Below are positions 18,490-27,943 of a DNA stretch of 64,000 bases, piece by piece; the first letter of the stretch is position 1; each line of letters opens with the position of its first letter. The position numbers and the translations under genes were made by a program. Under the pieces are notes generated by a model. That model was not told where the DNA came from, did not search any database, and saw only the letters and a program-made list of their open reading frames with translations. The DNA comes from an uncultured Roseburia sp. (GTDB lineage: Bacteria; Bacillota; Clostridia; Lachnospirales; Lachnospiraceae), in the NCBI GenBank assembly GCA_944380515.1, contig CALWHT010000036.1:1-64000 (forward strand), given 5' to 3'.

Positions 18490-21252
18490 ATGCAGGAAAC
18501 CTATCAATTTATCGATGAAAAAGGCACCTTTGAGCTGGAGGGCGCGGAGAACTACAATTATCTGTATTTTCCGGTGGCAGGGGAGAACGGTATGAAAAGC
18601 GCGTTGACGCCGAACCTCGGCGGAGATTGTAAGCTGGACCAGAATACCTTTTTGCTGGAGCCGGTCAGTGCGGAAAATCTGCATAATAACCGCAGCAGCC
18701 GGAATTTCTGGTGCCATATCGCATCAGTGGGAGACTGGTCGGCGACAGGAGTTTCCGCCGAAGAAATCGGCAAAAAGTTTACGGGACGTTCCGATGAAAG
18801 TAAGGTGACGGCCGGCCTGATGTGGCACAGGGTCATGCGTGCCTCGGAAAAGTATCAGTTATCCGCGGAAATTACCTCTTTTGTGCCGGTGGGAGACAAT
18901 CTGGAAATCATGTATGTGGAAATCACCAATATCGGGGACAGGGAGGTCTGCTTTACCCCGACGGCGGCAATTCCGCTGTACGGCAGAAGCGCCGATAATA
19001 TCCGGGATCACAGACATGTGACCTCGCTGCTGCATCGGATTCGGACGACGGAAAACGGCGTTCTGGTGACACCGACGCTCTCCTTTGACGAGAGAGGGCA
19101 CCAAAAATGTGATGTCACTTATTTTGTCTGCGGCTTTGACGGGAACGGGAAAGCGCCCGAGGATTTTTACCCCGTTGTGGAGGATTTTATCGGGGAGGGC
19201 GGCAGCTTTGAGCGCCCCGAGGCCGTGGTGAAAAATAAGAAGGGCGTTGCGGCGGGCAGTGCGTTTGCCGGACTGGAGGCGGTCGGAGGGCTGCATTTCG
19301 GGGAAACGACGCTTGCGCCGCAGAAAACGGCCCGGTTCACGATACTGCTTGGAGCGGTAAGGGCAGGAGAATTTTCGGACAGTGCAGCGGACAAAAGCCA
19401 GGAAGAGCAGTATAAAGCGGTGGAGGATTATATTTCGGGCATAACGGAAAAATACCGGACTGCGGACTGTGTGCGGGAAGCGCTTTCCGCTGTCAAAGCA
19501 TACTGGGAGGAACAGGTCAGTGTTTCCTTTCATACCGGGGATGCTGTCTTTGACCAATATATGCATTGGGTCAGCTTTCAGCCGACGCTGCGCCGGATTT
19601 ACGGCTGCTCATTTCTGCCGCACCACGACTACGGAAAGGGCGGCAGAGGCTGGCGTGACCTCTGGCAGGACTGCCTGGCGCTTTTGCTGATGAACCCCGC
19701 GGGTGTGAGGGGAATGCTTTTGGATAATTTCCGGGGTGTGCGCATCGACGGAACCAACGCCACGATTATCGGCGCGAAACAGGGAGAATTTCTCGCGGAC
19801 CGCAACAACATCACAAGAGTGTGGATGGATCATGGCGTCTGGCCGTTTTTTACGACAAAGCTCTACATAGACGAAACCGGAGATATGGGAATCCTGGACG
19901 AAAAGCTGCCGTACTTTAAGGACGGACAGACGGCACGGGGAACAAAAAAGGACGAGGCGTGGAATGATGCCTGCGGCTCCCGGCAGAAAACGGCAGGCGG
20001 AGAGATTTACGAGGGAACCGTGCTTGAACATCTGCTGCTGCAAAACCTGACGGCGTGCCATGAGGTCGGAGAGCACGGCCATATCCGCCTGCGGGATGCC
20101 GATTGGAACGATGCGCTTGATATGGCTTCGGAGCGGGGAGAGTGTGTCGCGTTTACAAACGCCTATGCGGGAAACCTGACGGAGCTGGCGGATCTGCTGG
20201 AGGCTTACGGGGAAAAAACAAAAAGGACGACCGTCCCGGTCGCAAAGGAGATCACGCTGCTGCTTGACGGGGACGCCAGCCGTTTCGAATCCGCGGAGGA
20301 AAAAAACAGGACGTTGGAGCGCTATACGCAGGCTTGTTTTCATGTCATCAGCGGAGAAACAAAGGAACTGCCCATCCGGCTGATTGCGGAAAACCTGCGT
20401 CAGAAAGCGGCGTTTATGATGCGTCATATCAGAGAGACGGAATGGGTGACGGATGCCGACGGAAACGGCTGGTTCAACGGTTACTATGATAACCACGGGG
20501 CGCGCGTTGAGGGCGCGGGGAAGGACGGCGTCCGCATGATGCTGACCGGACAGGTGTTTTCCATTATGGCTGGAACCGCGGAAGAGAAGCAGATTGAGGA
20601 AATCGTAAAGAGCGCGGATAAATACCTCTACCGGGAAAATCTGGGAGGCTATTGTCTGAATACGGATTTCGGGGAAGTCAAGACAGACCTCGGAAGGATG
20701 TTCGGCTTTGCCTACGGCGAAAAGGAAAACGGCGCGGTATTCTCCCACATGGCAGTGATGTATGCAAACGCGCTTTACCGGCGGGGCTTTGCGGCGGAGG
20801 GCTGCCGGGCGCTTTTGGCGCTCTACCGCCAGTCCGTTAATTTTCCGGTAAGCCGGATTTATCCCGGCATCCCGGAATACTTCAACGGAAGGGGCAGGGG
20901 CATGTACCATTATCTGACCGGCGCGGCAAGCTGGTATCTGCTGACGGTGGTTACGGAAATGTACGGCGTGAAGGGCTGCCTGGGCGATATGGTATTGATG
21001 CCGAAGCTGTTAAAAAGCCAGTTTGACGGAGAGGGCACAGCATCCGTGACCCTGCCGTTTGCAGGAAAAAAATGGAAGATAACCTACGAAAATAAAAACG
21101 CGAAAGAATATGGAGAATACAAAGTCTCAGAGGCGGTACTTGACGGCACAAGGCTGCCTGCGCCGGATGGAAGATCCGTAAGGATCACAAAGGAGGCCAT
21201 CGAAGGGCAAAAGGAAACTGTGTATCATGAGCTTCGCGTGATACTGGAATAA
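18490..21252 (+). CDS. GH94 glycoside phosphorylase (laminaribiose/cellobiose phosphorylase-like)
   Basis: A 920-residue cytosolic phosphorylase that would split a beta-linked glucose disaccharide or short oligosaccharide with phosphate, giving glucose 1-phosphate. The GH94 signature DADWNDALDM (D536 onward) carries the general acid. The later segment EKENGAVFSH resembles the phosphate-site region. The N-terminal beta-sandwich and its length of about 910 residues resemble laminaribiose phosphorylase more than the roughly 810-residue cellobiose phosphorylases; this comparison is from memory. The start at 18490 is chosen over an in-frame ATG at 18451 because AAAGGA lies eight bases upstream. 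A second phosphorylase follows after 60 bases, then a sugar ABC importer, suggesting phosphorolytic use of imported glucans. There is no signal peptide. Confidence 0.82.
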   Translation: MQETYQFIDEKGTFELEGAENYNYLYFPVAGENGMKSALTPNLGGDCKLDQNTFLLEPVSAENLHNNRSSRNFWCHIASVGDWSATGVSAEEIGKKFTGRSDESKVTAGLMWHRVMRASEKYQLSAEITSFVPVGDNLEIMYVEITNIGDREVCFTPTAAIPLYGRSADNIRDHRHVTSLLHRIRTTENGVLVTPTLSFDERGHQKCDVTYFVCGFDGNGKAPEDFYPVVEDFIGEGGSFERPEAVVKNKKGVAAGSAFAGLEAVGGLHFGETTLAPQKTARFTILLGAVRAGEFSDSAADKSQEEQYKAVEDYISGITEKYRTADCVREALSAVKAYWEEQVSVSFHTGDAVFDQYMHWVSFQPTLRRIYGCSFLPHHDYGKGGRGWRDLWQDCLALLLMNPAGVRGMLLDNFRGVRIDGTNATIIGAKQGEFLADRNNITRVWMDHGVWPFFTTKLYIDETGDMGILDEKLPYFKDGQTARGTKKDEAWNDACGSRQKTAGGEIYEGTVLEHLLLQNLTACHEVGEHGHIRLRDADWNDALDMASERGECVAFTNAYAGNLTELADLLEAYGEKTKRTTVPVAKEITLLLDGDASRFESAEEKNRTLERYTQACFHVISGETKELPIRLIAENLRQKAAFMMRHIRETEWVTDADGNGWFNGYYDNHGARVEGAGKDGVRMMLTGQVFSIMAGTAEEKQIEEIVKSADKYLYRENLGGYCLNTDFGEVKTDLGRMFGFAYGEKENGAVFSHMAVMYANALYRRGFAAEGCRALLALYRQSVNFPVSRIYPGIPEYFNGRGRGMYHYLTGAASWYLLTVVTEMYGVKGCLGDMVLMPKLLKSQFDGEGTASVTLPFAGKKWKITYENKNAKEYGEYKVSEAVLDGTRLPAPDGRSVRITKEAIEGQKETVYHELRVILE

Positions 21253-21312
21253 AAAAGAGGGCGCTGCGGGCGAAGCCGAAAAAATGAAAAACAGCGCGGG
21301 AATGAGGGGAAC

Positions 21313-24300
21313 ATGATAAAACAGGCAGATAATTTTGTAATGAAACAATACGGAAAGCAATCCACCTTTGCGAGCTTCCTGCCCGGGATTTCGGGAATCC
21401 GCGGAATCCCTGTCTGGTGCTATTATGTGAATCGCGGGCAATGCGTGGTGAGCTTCGGGGTTGACAACAAAGACCACGCGATTATGGAATTTTATCCGGC
21501 GCATCAGGCATATCAGAATGTAAAGACAACGGGTTTCCGCACCTTTCTGAAAAAGGACGGTGCGGTGACCGAGGCATTTTCCGATGAAAATGTGCCGCAT
21601 GAGTTACAGATTGCAAAGAACGCGCTCTCCATCGAGGAAACCGATGAAAAGCTGGGGATCCGTACGGCGGTGACTTATTTTACACTGCCGGGAGAGAATA
21701 TCGGAGCGCTTGTGCGCAAGGTGACGGTTCAGAACATTTCCGGGGATGCGGCAAGGCTTGAGGTGCTGGACGGCATGCCGGCCGTGATTCCCTACGGCGT
21801 CAGTGCGGACAGCATGAAAAATATGGGACAGACGGCGAAGGCGTGGATGCAGGTCGAGGATTATGAGAGCGGGCTTCCCTATTTTCGGGTGCGCGCCAGC
21901 ATGGACGATACTGCGGCGGTCAGCAAAATTGAGGGCGGTAATTTCTCCGCCTGCTGCTTATGTGACGGAGAACTGCTGCGGCCGATTGTAGACCCGGCGC
22001 TGGTATTTTCCTATGATACCTCGCTGCAAAAGGCGGCGGGCTTTGAAGGATGCGGCATCGGGGAGCTGCTTGACAGAGAGCAGATGACACAGAACAAGCT
22101 GCCGTGCAGCTTTTACGGCATCGAAAAGGAGCTTGCGCCCGCAGAAGCGTTCACGTTCTATGAGCTGATTGGACAGGTGGAGAAAAAGGAGATACTGACA
22201 GAATTTTTCGCGGAAAAAAAAGGAGAGGCCTATTTTTCGGCAAAGCAGCGTGAGGCGGAGGAACTGGCGGAAGAACTCTGCCACGTGATAGAAACCAAAA
22301 CGGCCGTAAAGGCATTTGACGCTTATTGCAAATATACCTATATGGATAACGTGCTTCGCGGCGGACGTCCGATGCAGCTCGGCAATAATAAGATTTTTTA
22401 TGTGTACTCCAGAAAGCACGGGGATTTGGAGCGGGACTACAATTACTTCTCCATGCTGCCGGAGTTTTACTCGCAGGGAAACGGCAATTTCCGCGATGTG
22501 AATCAAAACCGCCGGTGCGATACCTTTTTCGCCCCCTTTGTCGGAAGGGAAAATATACATACCTTTTACGGGCTGATCCAGCTCGACGGCTACAATCCGC
22601 TGGGCGTGGAAAAGCTTACTTACCATCTGAAGCCGGATAAGGCGGGAAAGCTGCTGGCTCATTTAGAGCGGGAGCAAAGAGAACAGATGGTGTCATTTGT
22701 GACGGAGCCGTTTACGCCGGGAGCGCTCTGCAAAAAGCTTGACGAGGTATTTCAGACGGATTGGAGCGAGTCGCTGTTTACGCTCATCATTGACTTTGCG
22801 GACAGCACGGTAAACGGCAATTTCGGGGAGGGTTATTGGAGCGACCACTGGACCTACAATCTGGATTTGCTCTTGGATTATCTGGAGGTTTTCCCGGAGC
22901 AGGAGCGGGAGATGCTCTATGAGGACGTCTATACAACCTTCCTTTCGCAGGTGAATGTCAACCGCAGATTCCTGCGCTATGAGGAGACACCGAACGGGCT
23001 GCGCCAGTACCATGCGCTAAATGAGGAGACAAGGCGCGAAGCGTCCGCGGAAAAGCTTGTGTGCACGGATTACGGAAAGGGAGAGCCCCTCACAATGACG
23101 CTGTTTGAAAAGCTTCTGCTTTTGTGTGCCACAAAGTTTGCCACGCTGGATGCTTACGGAATGGGAATTGAGATGGAGGGCGGCAAGCCGGGCTGGTATG
23201 ACGCGTTAAACGGTATGCCGGGAATGTTCGGTTCTTCTATGGCGGAGACGTACGAACTTTGCAGAATGCTCGACTACACCATCGGCGCACTCAGGAAATA
23301 TCCGGGCGAAATCCGGGTTCTGGAGGAGCTTGGCTGCTTTATGGACGAATTAAACCTCATTAACCGGATTGAGCACGACAGCATTATGGAAAACGACGAG
23401 GTACTGTCCTTCTGGAACCGCATCAATGACGCGAAAGAGATTTACCGGGATAAGACCTATGCAGGGATTTCGGGAAAAAAGACGGTTTACGGAACACAAA
23501 ATCTTGCGGAAATGCTCGAGGGCTTCCGTAAGACCGTAAGGCGCGGCATACAAAAGGCGTGCGCAATTGGCGGAGGCATCTGCCCGACATATTTTACCTA
23601 CGAGGTGCCCGAATATGAACCGCGCAAGGAGGGCGGCATCCGCCCGCTGGCCTTTGTGGTAAAGCCGGTTCCGTATTTTCTGGAAGGGCCGGTACGGTTT
23701 TTAAAGCTTGATAGCCCCATGGAGCAAAAACGGGAACTTTACCGCAGGGTCAAGGACAGCGACCTCTACGACGGGGAGCTTTCCATGTACAAGGTGAACG
23801 CCTCCCTGGCGGAAGCCTCCTATGAGCTTGGGCGCGCGAGGGCCTTTACGCCGGGCTGGCTGGAAAATGAGTCCATCTGGCTGCATATGGAGTATAAGTA
23901 TTTGCTGGAACTTTTGCGCAGCGGTCTGTATGAGGAATTCTTCGAGGACTTCCGGCACGCGGCGATTCCGTTTTTAGACCCCGCCGTTTACGGAAGAAGC
24001 ATATATGAAAATTCTTCCTTTATTGCCAGCAGTAAAAATCCGGATAAGGCCTGCCGCGGAAAAGGCTTTGTGGCCCGCTTAAGCGGTTCTACGATTGAAT
24101 TTATCAGCATGTGGAAGCGGATGTTCTTCGGGGCGCACCCGTTCGAGGATGAAAACGGAGCACTTGTGTTTGCACCAAAGCCGGCGCTTCCGGCTTATCT
24201 GATTCCGGAAGAACGAACGGTGGAGGCGATGCTGCTTGGGACAATCCGGGTGACTTATTGCTTTGAGCAGGTACGGGATTATATTCCGGGAGCTTACAGT

Positions 24301-24435
24301 ATCAAAAACATGGTATTTACCTATGAAAACGGAAGCGAAGCGAACGTTGCCGGCGGCCGTGCAAAAGGGCGGCTTGCGCTGGATGTCCGGGAGGGCCGCG
24401 TCGCTGAAATTTCGGTAAATATTGAGCCGTCATGA
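21313..24435 (+). CDS. Large GH94-clan glycoside phosphorylase, GH161/GH149-like
   Basis: A 1040-residue cytosolic enzyme without signal peptide. It has the long beta-sandwich, helical linker and (alpha/alpha)6 barrel layout expected of oligoglucan phosphorylases. The segment [13 protein letters not shown] around D395 is the likely catalytic acid region, preceded by [15 protein letters not shown] and followed by [15 protein letters not shown]. From memory these features fit beta-1,3-oligoglucan phosphorylases of GH161 or GH149 better than classical GH94, but the family and linkage should be treated as a hypothesis. Paired with the upstream phosphorylase, one would shorten longer chains and the other would finish the disaccharide. 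GAGGGG provides the ribosome binding site. Confidence 0.7.
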   Translation: MIKQADNFVMKQYGKQSTFASFLPGISGIRGIPVWCYYVNRGQCVVSFGVDNKDHAIMEFYPAHQAYQNVKTTGFRTFLKKDGAVTEAFSDENVPHELQIAKNALSIEETDEKLGIRTAVTYFTLPGENIGALVRKVTVQNISGDAARLEVLDGMPAVIPYGVSADSMKNMGQTAKAWMQVEDYESGLPYFRVRASMDDTAAVSKIEGGNFSACCLCDGELLRPIVDPALVFSYDTSLQKAAGFEGCGIGELLDREQMTQNKLPCSFYGIEKELAPAEAFTFYELIGQVEKKEILTEFFAEKKGEAYFSAKQREAEELAEELCHVIETKTAVKAFDAYCKYTYMDNVLRGGRPMQLGNNKIFYVYSRKHGDLERDYNYFSMLPEFYSQGNGNFRDVNQNRRCDTFFAPFVGRENIHTFYGLIQLDGYNPLGVEKLTYHLKPDKAGKLLAHLEREQREQMVSFVTEPFTPGALCKKLDEVFQTDWSESLFTLIIDFADSTVNGNFGEGYWSDHWTYNLDLLLDYLEVFPEQEREMLYEDVYTTFLSQVNVNRRFLRYEETPNGLRQYHALNEETRREASAEKLVCTDYGKGEPLTMTLFEKLLLLCATKFATLDAYGMGIEMEGGKPGWYDALNGMPGMFGSSMAETYELCRMLDYTIGALRKYPGEIRVLEELGCFMDELNLINRIEHDSIMENDEVLSFWNRINDAKEIYRDKTYAGISGKKTVYGTQNLAEMLEGFRKTVRRGIQKACAIGGGICPTYFTYEVPEYEPRKEGGIRPLAFVVKPVPYFLEGPVRFLKLDSPMEQKRELYRRVKDSDLYDGELSMYKVNASLAEASYELGRARAFTPGWLENESIWLHMEYKYLLELLRSGLYEEFFEDFRHAAIPFLDPAVYGRSIYENSSFIASSKNPDKACRGKGFVARLSGSTIEFISMWKRMFFGAHPFEDENGALVFAPKPALPAYLIPEERTVEAMLLGTIRVTYCFEQVRDYIPGAYSIKNMVFTYENGSEANVAGGRAKGRLALDVREGRVAEISVNIEPS

Positions 24436-24488
24436 TTCCGGCAATCTGCTACTAAAAAAATGATACCTTTTTAAAATTTGGTGCATTT

Positions 24489-24515
24489 TTTACAAAGGGT
24501 ATGGGCGGTTATAAT
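24489..24515 (+). promoter_or_regulatory. Sigma-A promoter for the sugar importer operon
   Basis: A -35 TTTACA (24489-24494) and a perfect -10 TATAAT (24510-24515), with a 15-base spacer. It lies 35 bases before the binding-protein start, so the importer can be transcribed separately from the phosphorylases. Confidence 0.65.
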
Positions 24516-24549
24516 ACAACCATCAAGAGAAAAACAAGGAGGATGTTTT

Positions 24550-25968
24550 ATGAATTGGAAAAAAGCAGTATCTGTGTTGCTGATAAGTGCAATGACTTTA
24601 TCTATGGCTGCATGCGGCAACAGTGGAACAAACACGGGGGCTACTTCGGGAGGCGGAAATGACAGTGCAGTTGATTCTACCGAGGGCGGCAGCGCTGCGG
24701 CAAGCGGTGAAAAGCTGGTTGTCTGGACCTTATCCAACGACCTTATCGATTTCGGAGAGAGATTCCAGGAGCAGACAGGCGTACAGGTAGAAACCGTGGT
24801 AATTGAGCCGGCGAACTATCCGACAAAGGTTCAGACCGCGCTGCTTGGCGGAGAGACAGAGCCGGACATCATTGTCGGGGAGCCGAAGATGCTTGAGGAC
24901 TTCTATGACGCGGGATTTTTTGAGGATTTGAATCAGGCTCCGTACAATGCGCAGGACTATGCGGACCAGATTGTTGATTATGTATGGGAGGTCGGACAGG
25001 ACTCCGAGGGAATCCAGAGAGCGATTTCCTATCAGATTACACCGGCAGGTATCTACTATAGGAGGGATATCGCAAAAGAGGTATTCGGAACGGATGATCC
25101 GGATGAGATCGGACAGTTATTTAAGGATTACCCCACAATCCTTCAGACAGCACAGACCTTAAAGGATGCTGGTTATCGTATTTTCTCATCCGACGCAGAG
25201 ATGAACGTATTTTCCGGAGACTCCGCATGGGTGGTTGACGGAGTGCTCAATGTTGATCAGGCGAGATATGACTATATGGATTTGTGCGTTGATTTATATC
25301 AGGGCGATTTGACGGCGTATGCAAGTCAGTGGTCCACACCGTGGTATCAGGCGATGGCTGGTGAGGTTCCGATTCTGACCGCGGACATCCAGAGTTCTGT
25401 GGATGATTCTGTCAATGTATGGGATGCGACAGAGTTTGCAGAGGCAACCGAAGGAATGGAAAAGACAACGGTATTTGCGTTCGGCCTTCCGGCATGGGGC
25501 GTTTTGACCATGAGAGATAACGTTGGAGAAACCTCCGGCCTTTGGGGTGTATGTGCAGGTCCGGCTTACGGCTTTGACGGCGGTACTTATATCGGTATTT
25601 CCTCTCAGTCCGAGCGCAAGGATGTTGCATGGGAGTTCGTGAAATTCTGTACTTTAAATGAAGACACGGCTGACTGGTGGATTGAGTTTTCCCAGGGTGA
25701 TACGGTTTCCTTAAAATCTGCACTGGAAAAACATAAGGATGATGAAAATCAGATTTACGGCGGACAGAAGCTTTACGAGTTCTGGTTAGAGCAGGCGGAA
25801 GGCATTGATACCTCCAAGGTAACCAGATATGACCAGGCAATCGGCGATGCATGGGGCAATGCGATTTCCGCAGTAAAGACAGGGGAAAAGACAAAAGAAG
25901 AAGCGGTAAACGAGTTCTATGATGTGATTGAATCTACATATCCGGACATTACCGTAAACAGAGAATAA
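24550..25968 (+). CDS. Sugar ABC transporter substrate-binding lipoprotein
   Basis: A 472-residue extracellular solute-binding protein of the family 1 (maltose-type) class. The signal peptide ends at SMAAC with lipidated C22, followed by a Gly/Ser/Asn-rich linker and the mature domain from about residue 55 (KLVVWTLSNDLIDFGERFQE). Trp- and Tyr-containing segments such as TPWYQAMAGE suit sugar stacking. The ATG at 24550 has an AAGGAGG ribosome binding site. It delivers substrate to the two permeases downstream; the phosphorylases suggest beta-glucan oligosaccharides as ligand, which is inference. Confidence 0.9.
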   Translation: MNWKKAVSVLLISAMTLSMAACGNSGTNTGATSGGGNDSAVDSTEGGSAAASGEKLVVWTLSNDLIDFGERFQEQTGVQVETVVIEPANYPTKVQTALLGGETEPDIIVGEPKMLEDFYDAGFFEDLNQAPYNAQDYADQIVDYVWEVGQDSEGIQRAISYQITPAGIYYRRDIAKEVFGTDDPDEIGQLFKDYPTILQTAQTLKDAGYRIFSSDAEMNVFSGDSAWVVDGVLNVDQARYDYMDLCVDLYQGDLTAYASQWSTPWYQAMAGEVPILTADIQSSVDDSVNVWDATEFAEATEGMEKTTVFAFGLPAWGVLTMRDNVGETSGLWGVCAGPAYGFDGGTYIGISSQSERKDVAWEFVKFCTLNEDTADWWIEFSQGDTVSLKSALEKHKDDENQIYGGQKLYEFWLEQAEGIDTSKVTRYDQAIGDAWGNAISAVKTGEKTKEEAVNEFYDVIESTYPDITVNRE

Positions 25969-25979
25969 GGCTTGTTCCG

Positions 25980-26010
25980 TTCTGCGTGCTCCCGGCGGGG
26001 GCACGCGGGA
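25980..26010 (+). other. Intercistronic hairpin between binding protein and permease
   Basis: GCGTGCTCCC and GGGGGCACGC (25984-25993 and 25997-26006) form a 10-bp stem with a three-base loop, extended outward by a few weaker pairs. There is no T-run. Hairpins here commonly protect the upstream message and let the binding protein be made in excess of the permeases. Confidence 0.55.
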
Positions 26011-26044
26011 CGAGATAGAAAGTTCCGTTCATGGGGGAATAGAT

Positions 26045-26977
26045 ATGGCTAAGGCGGCAGTTACAAAGAAGAAAAGAATGAAGAACTATAATAACGCAGG
26101 TTATTTTTTTGTTCTTCCGTTTGTCATTGTATTTTTGATTTTCAGTATATATCCGGTATTCAGAACCTTATATTTAAGCTTTACCAATTTTAAGGGCTTC
26201 GGCACGCCCGAACCGGTGGGACTTCAGAATTATGCGAGGGTTTTGACCGACAAATTTTTCTGGAGAGCTCTCTGGAATACGGTAAGAATCTGGGGCGTCA
26301 ATATTGTGCTGCAGCTCGGACTTGCATTTTTACTTACGATTGTGTTCAGCGATATCAAATACAAAATGCGGGGACTTGGGATTTTCCGTGCGATTTATTT
26401 CCTGCCCAACCTGATTGCGGCGACGTCCGTATCCTTTTTATTCAAAACGCTTCTTGACTGGCGTTACGGAACCTTTAATCAGGTATTAAATGCGATTTAT
26501 CAATTTTTCGGGATTTCAAAGGAGCCGATTGACTGGCTTGGTTCGGGAAATTATGCCGGCTATGTCATCGCGGTCATCAGTGCATGGATGTGGTTCGGCA
26601 ATTCCTTTATCATGCTGATGGCGGGTGTTCAGGGAATTTCAAAGGATTATTTTGAAGCGGCGGCGATTGACGGCGCCGGAAGATGGACAGTATTTGGAAA
26701 AATCACATTACCGCTGCTGCGGCCGATTCTTTTGTATGTGGCAATCACTTCGCTGATTGGCGGTCTTCAGATGTTCGATCTGCCGTTTTTGATGGCGGAT
26801 AAGGCGTCGGCGGCTTACAATTCGGTACAGACGGTTGTAATGTATCTCTATAAATTTGGCTTTGAGACAGGAACCACGCAGGTTGGGTACGCTTCGGCAA
26901 TTGCCTATGTACTGTTTTTGATTATTCTTGCGGTGTCGCTCATCCAGATGAAATTATTTAACAGGAAGGGGGACTGA
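26045..26977 (+). CDS. Sugar ABC transporter permease, MalF/UgpA type
   Basis: A 310-residue membrane protein with about six helices. The cytoplasmic EAA loop that docks on the ATPase reads EAAAIDGAGRWTVFGKITLP. The Lys-rich N terminus precedes the first helix (YFFVLPFVIVFLIFSIYPVF). It forms a heterodimer with the next gene product, five bases downstream. No ATPase gene lies in the locus, so a shared MsmX/MsmK-type ATPase encoded elsewhere is expected. Confidence 0.92.
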   Translation: MAKAAVTKKKRMKNYNNAGYFFVLPFVIVFLIFSIYPVFRTLYLSFTNFKGFGTPEPVGLQNYARVLTDKFFWRALWNTVRIWGVNIVLQLGLAFLLTIVFSDIKYKMRGLGIFRAIYFLPNLIAATSVSFLFKTLLDWRYGTFNQVLNAIYQFFGISKEPIDWLGSGNYAGYVIAVISAWMWFGNSFIMLMAGVQGISKDYFEAAAIDGAGRWTVFGKITLPLLRPILLYVAITSLIGGLQMFDLPFLMADKASAAYNSVQTVVMYLYKFGFETGTTQVGYASAIAYVLFLIILAVSLIQMKLFNRKGD

Positions 26978-26981
26978 AAAA

Positions 26982-27815
26982 ATGAGTACGTTTGACAAAG
27001 TAAAAAAGACGGTTTTATACGTGCTTCTGATATTGCTTGCGGTCGTGTGCATGGTTCCGTTTCTCCTGACACTGGTAAATGCAACGCGCAGCGGAAATGA
27101 AATTGTGACATCCTTTACCCTGATTCCCAGTACGCACCTGAAGGAAAACTGGGAGACGGTATTTCAGTTTTTCAATCTGTTTAAAGGTATGTGGAACAGT
27201 ATCAAGGTAGCCGTTCCGGCGACACTGCTCACCGCGTATTTTTCCGCGATGACGGCATACGGCCTTGCGATGTACAAATTCCGGGGAAATAAAGTTCTGT
27301 TTATGGGGATCGTTATTTTTATGATGATTCCGGGACAATTAAGCCTCATCGGTTTTTACAACCTGTGTACGAAGCTTCATCTGGTAAATTCCTACCTGCC
27401 GCTGATTATTCCGGCAATCGCGGCGCCCGGAACCGTATTTTTCTTACGGCAGTACATATTGTCGGTTTTGCCGCCCTCGTTGATTGAGGCGGCCAGGATT
27501 GACGGGGCGAGTGAGATTTATTCCTTCCACAGAATCGTGCTTCCGATTATGTCGCCCGGAATTGCGACCATGTCGATTATGGCGTTTATCGGAAACTGGA
27601 ACAACTACCTGCTCCCGATGATCATCTTAAATAAAAACGAGAAGTTTACGCTTCCGGTTATGATGGCAACCTTAAAGGCGTCTACGGATATTCAGAGAAA
27701 TCAGGGTGCGATTTATCTTGCGGTGGCGATTTCCATCATTCCGATTTTAATTGTATTCTGTTTCTGCTCAAAATATATCATCAGCAGCATTTCGGCAGGC
27801 AGCGTAAAAGAATAA
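26982..27815 (+). CDS. Sugar ABC transporter permease, MalG/UgpE type
   Basis: A 277-residue membrane protein with six predicted helices and EAA loop EAARIDGASEIYSFHRIVLP. It pairs with the preceding permease to form the import channel. The start four bases after the upstream stop indicates translational coupling, helped by an AGGAAGGGGG ribosome binding site. Confidence 0.92.
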   Translation: MSTFDKVKKTVLYVLLILLAVVCMVPFLLTLVNATRSGNEIVTSFTLIPSTHLKENWETVFQFFNLFKGMWNSIKVAVPATLLTAYFSAMTAYGLAMYKFRGNKVLFMGIVIFMMIPGQLSLIGFYNLCTKLHLVNSYLPLIIPAIAAPGTVFFLRQYILSVLPPSLIEAARIDGASEIYSFHRIVLPIMSPGIATMSIMAFIGNWNNYLLPMIILNKNEKFTLPVMMATLKASTDIQRNQGAIYLAVAISIIPILIVFCFCSKYIISSISAGSVKE

Positions 27816-27838
27816 CAACTTCATATTTTTCCATAAGG

Positions 27839-27872
27839 AGGCGCTTCCCGATGCGGAGAGCGTCTCTTTCCT
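27839..27872 (+). terminator. Weak terminator-like hairpin after the permeases
   Basis: AGGCGCT and AGCGTCT (27839-27845 and 27859-27865), with an inner TCC/GGA pairing, form a bulged stem followed by CTTTCCTC. The poor T-run suggests partial termination. Confidence 0.4.
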
Positions 27873-27873
27873 C

Positions 27874-27902
27874 TGGCAAAGCGGGGAAAAATAGTATATG
27901 AT
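27874..27902 (+). promoter_or_regulatory. Possible promoter for the sensor gene group
   Basis: A -10 TATGAT (27897-27902) with a weak -35 TGGCAA (27874-27879) at a 17-base spacing. It lies 41 bases before the second binding protein and could drive that gene with the kinase and regulator. Confidence 0.4.
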
Positions 27903-27943
27903 AGGGATATGAAAATACGGGAAAAAAGAGGTACTTTGCAGAC

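Noticed and set aside
19609..20910. Long open frame on the minus strand inside the GH94 gene (over 430 codons)
   Set aside because: Antisense to the phosphorylase with its catalytic motif intact; no recognisable domain in the reverse frame.
24436..24549. Terminator between the phosphorylase and the importer
   Set aside because: T-runs are present but I found no stem that would support termination, so read-through remains possible.
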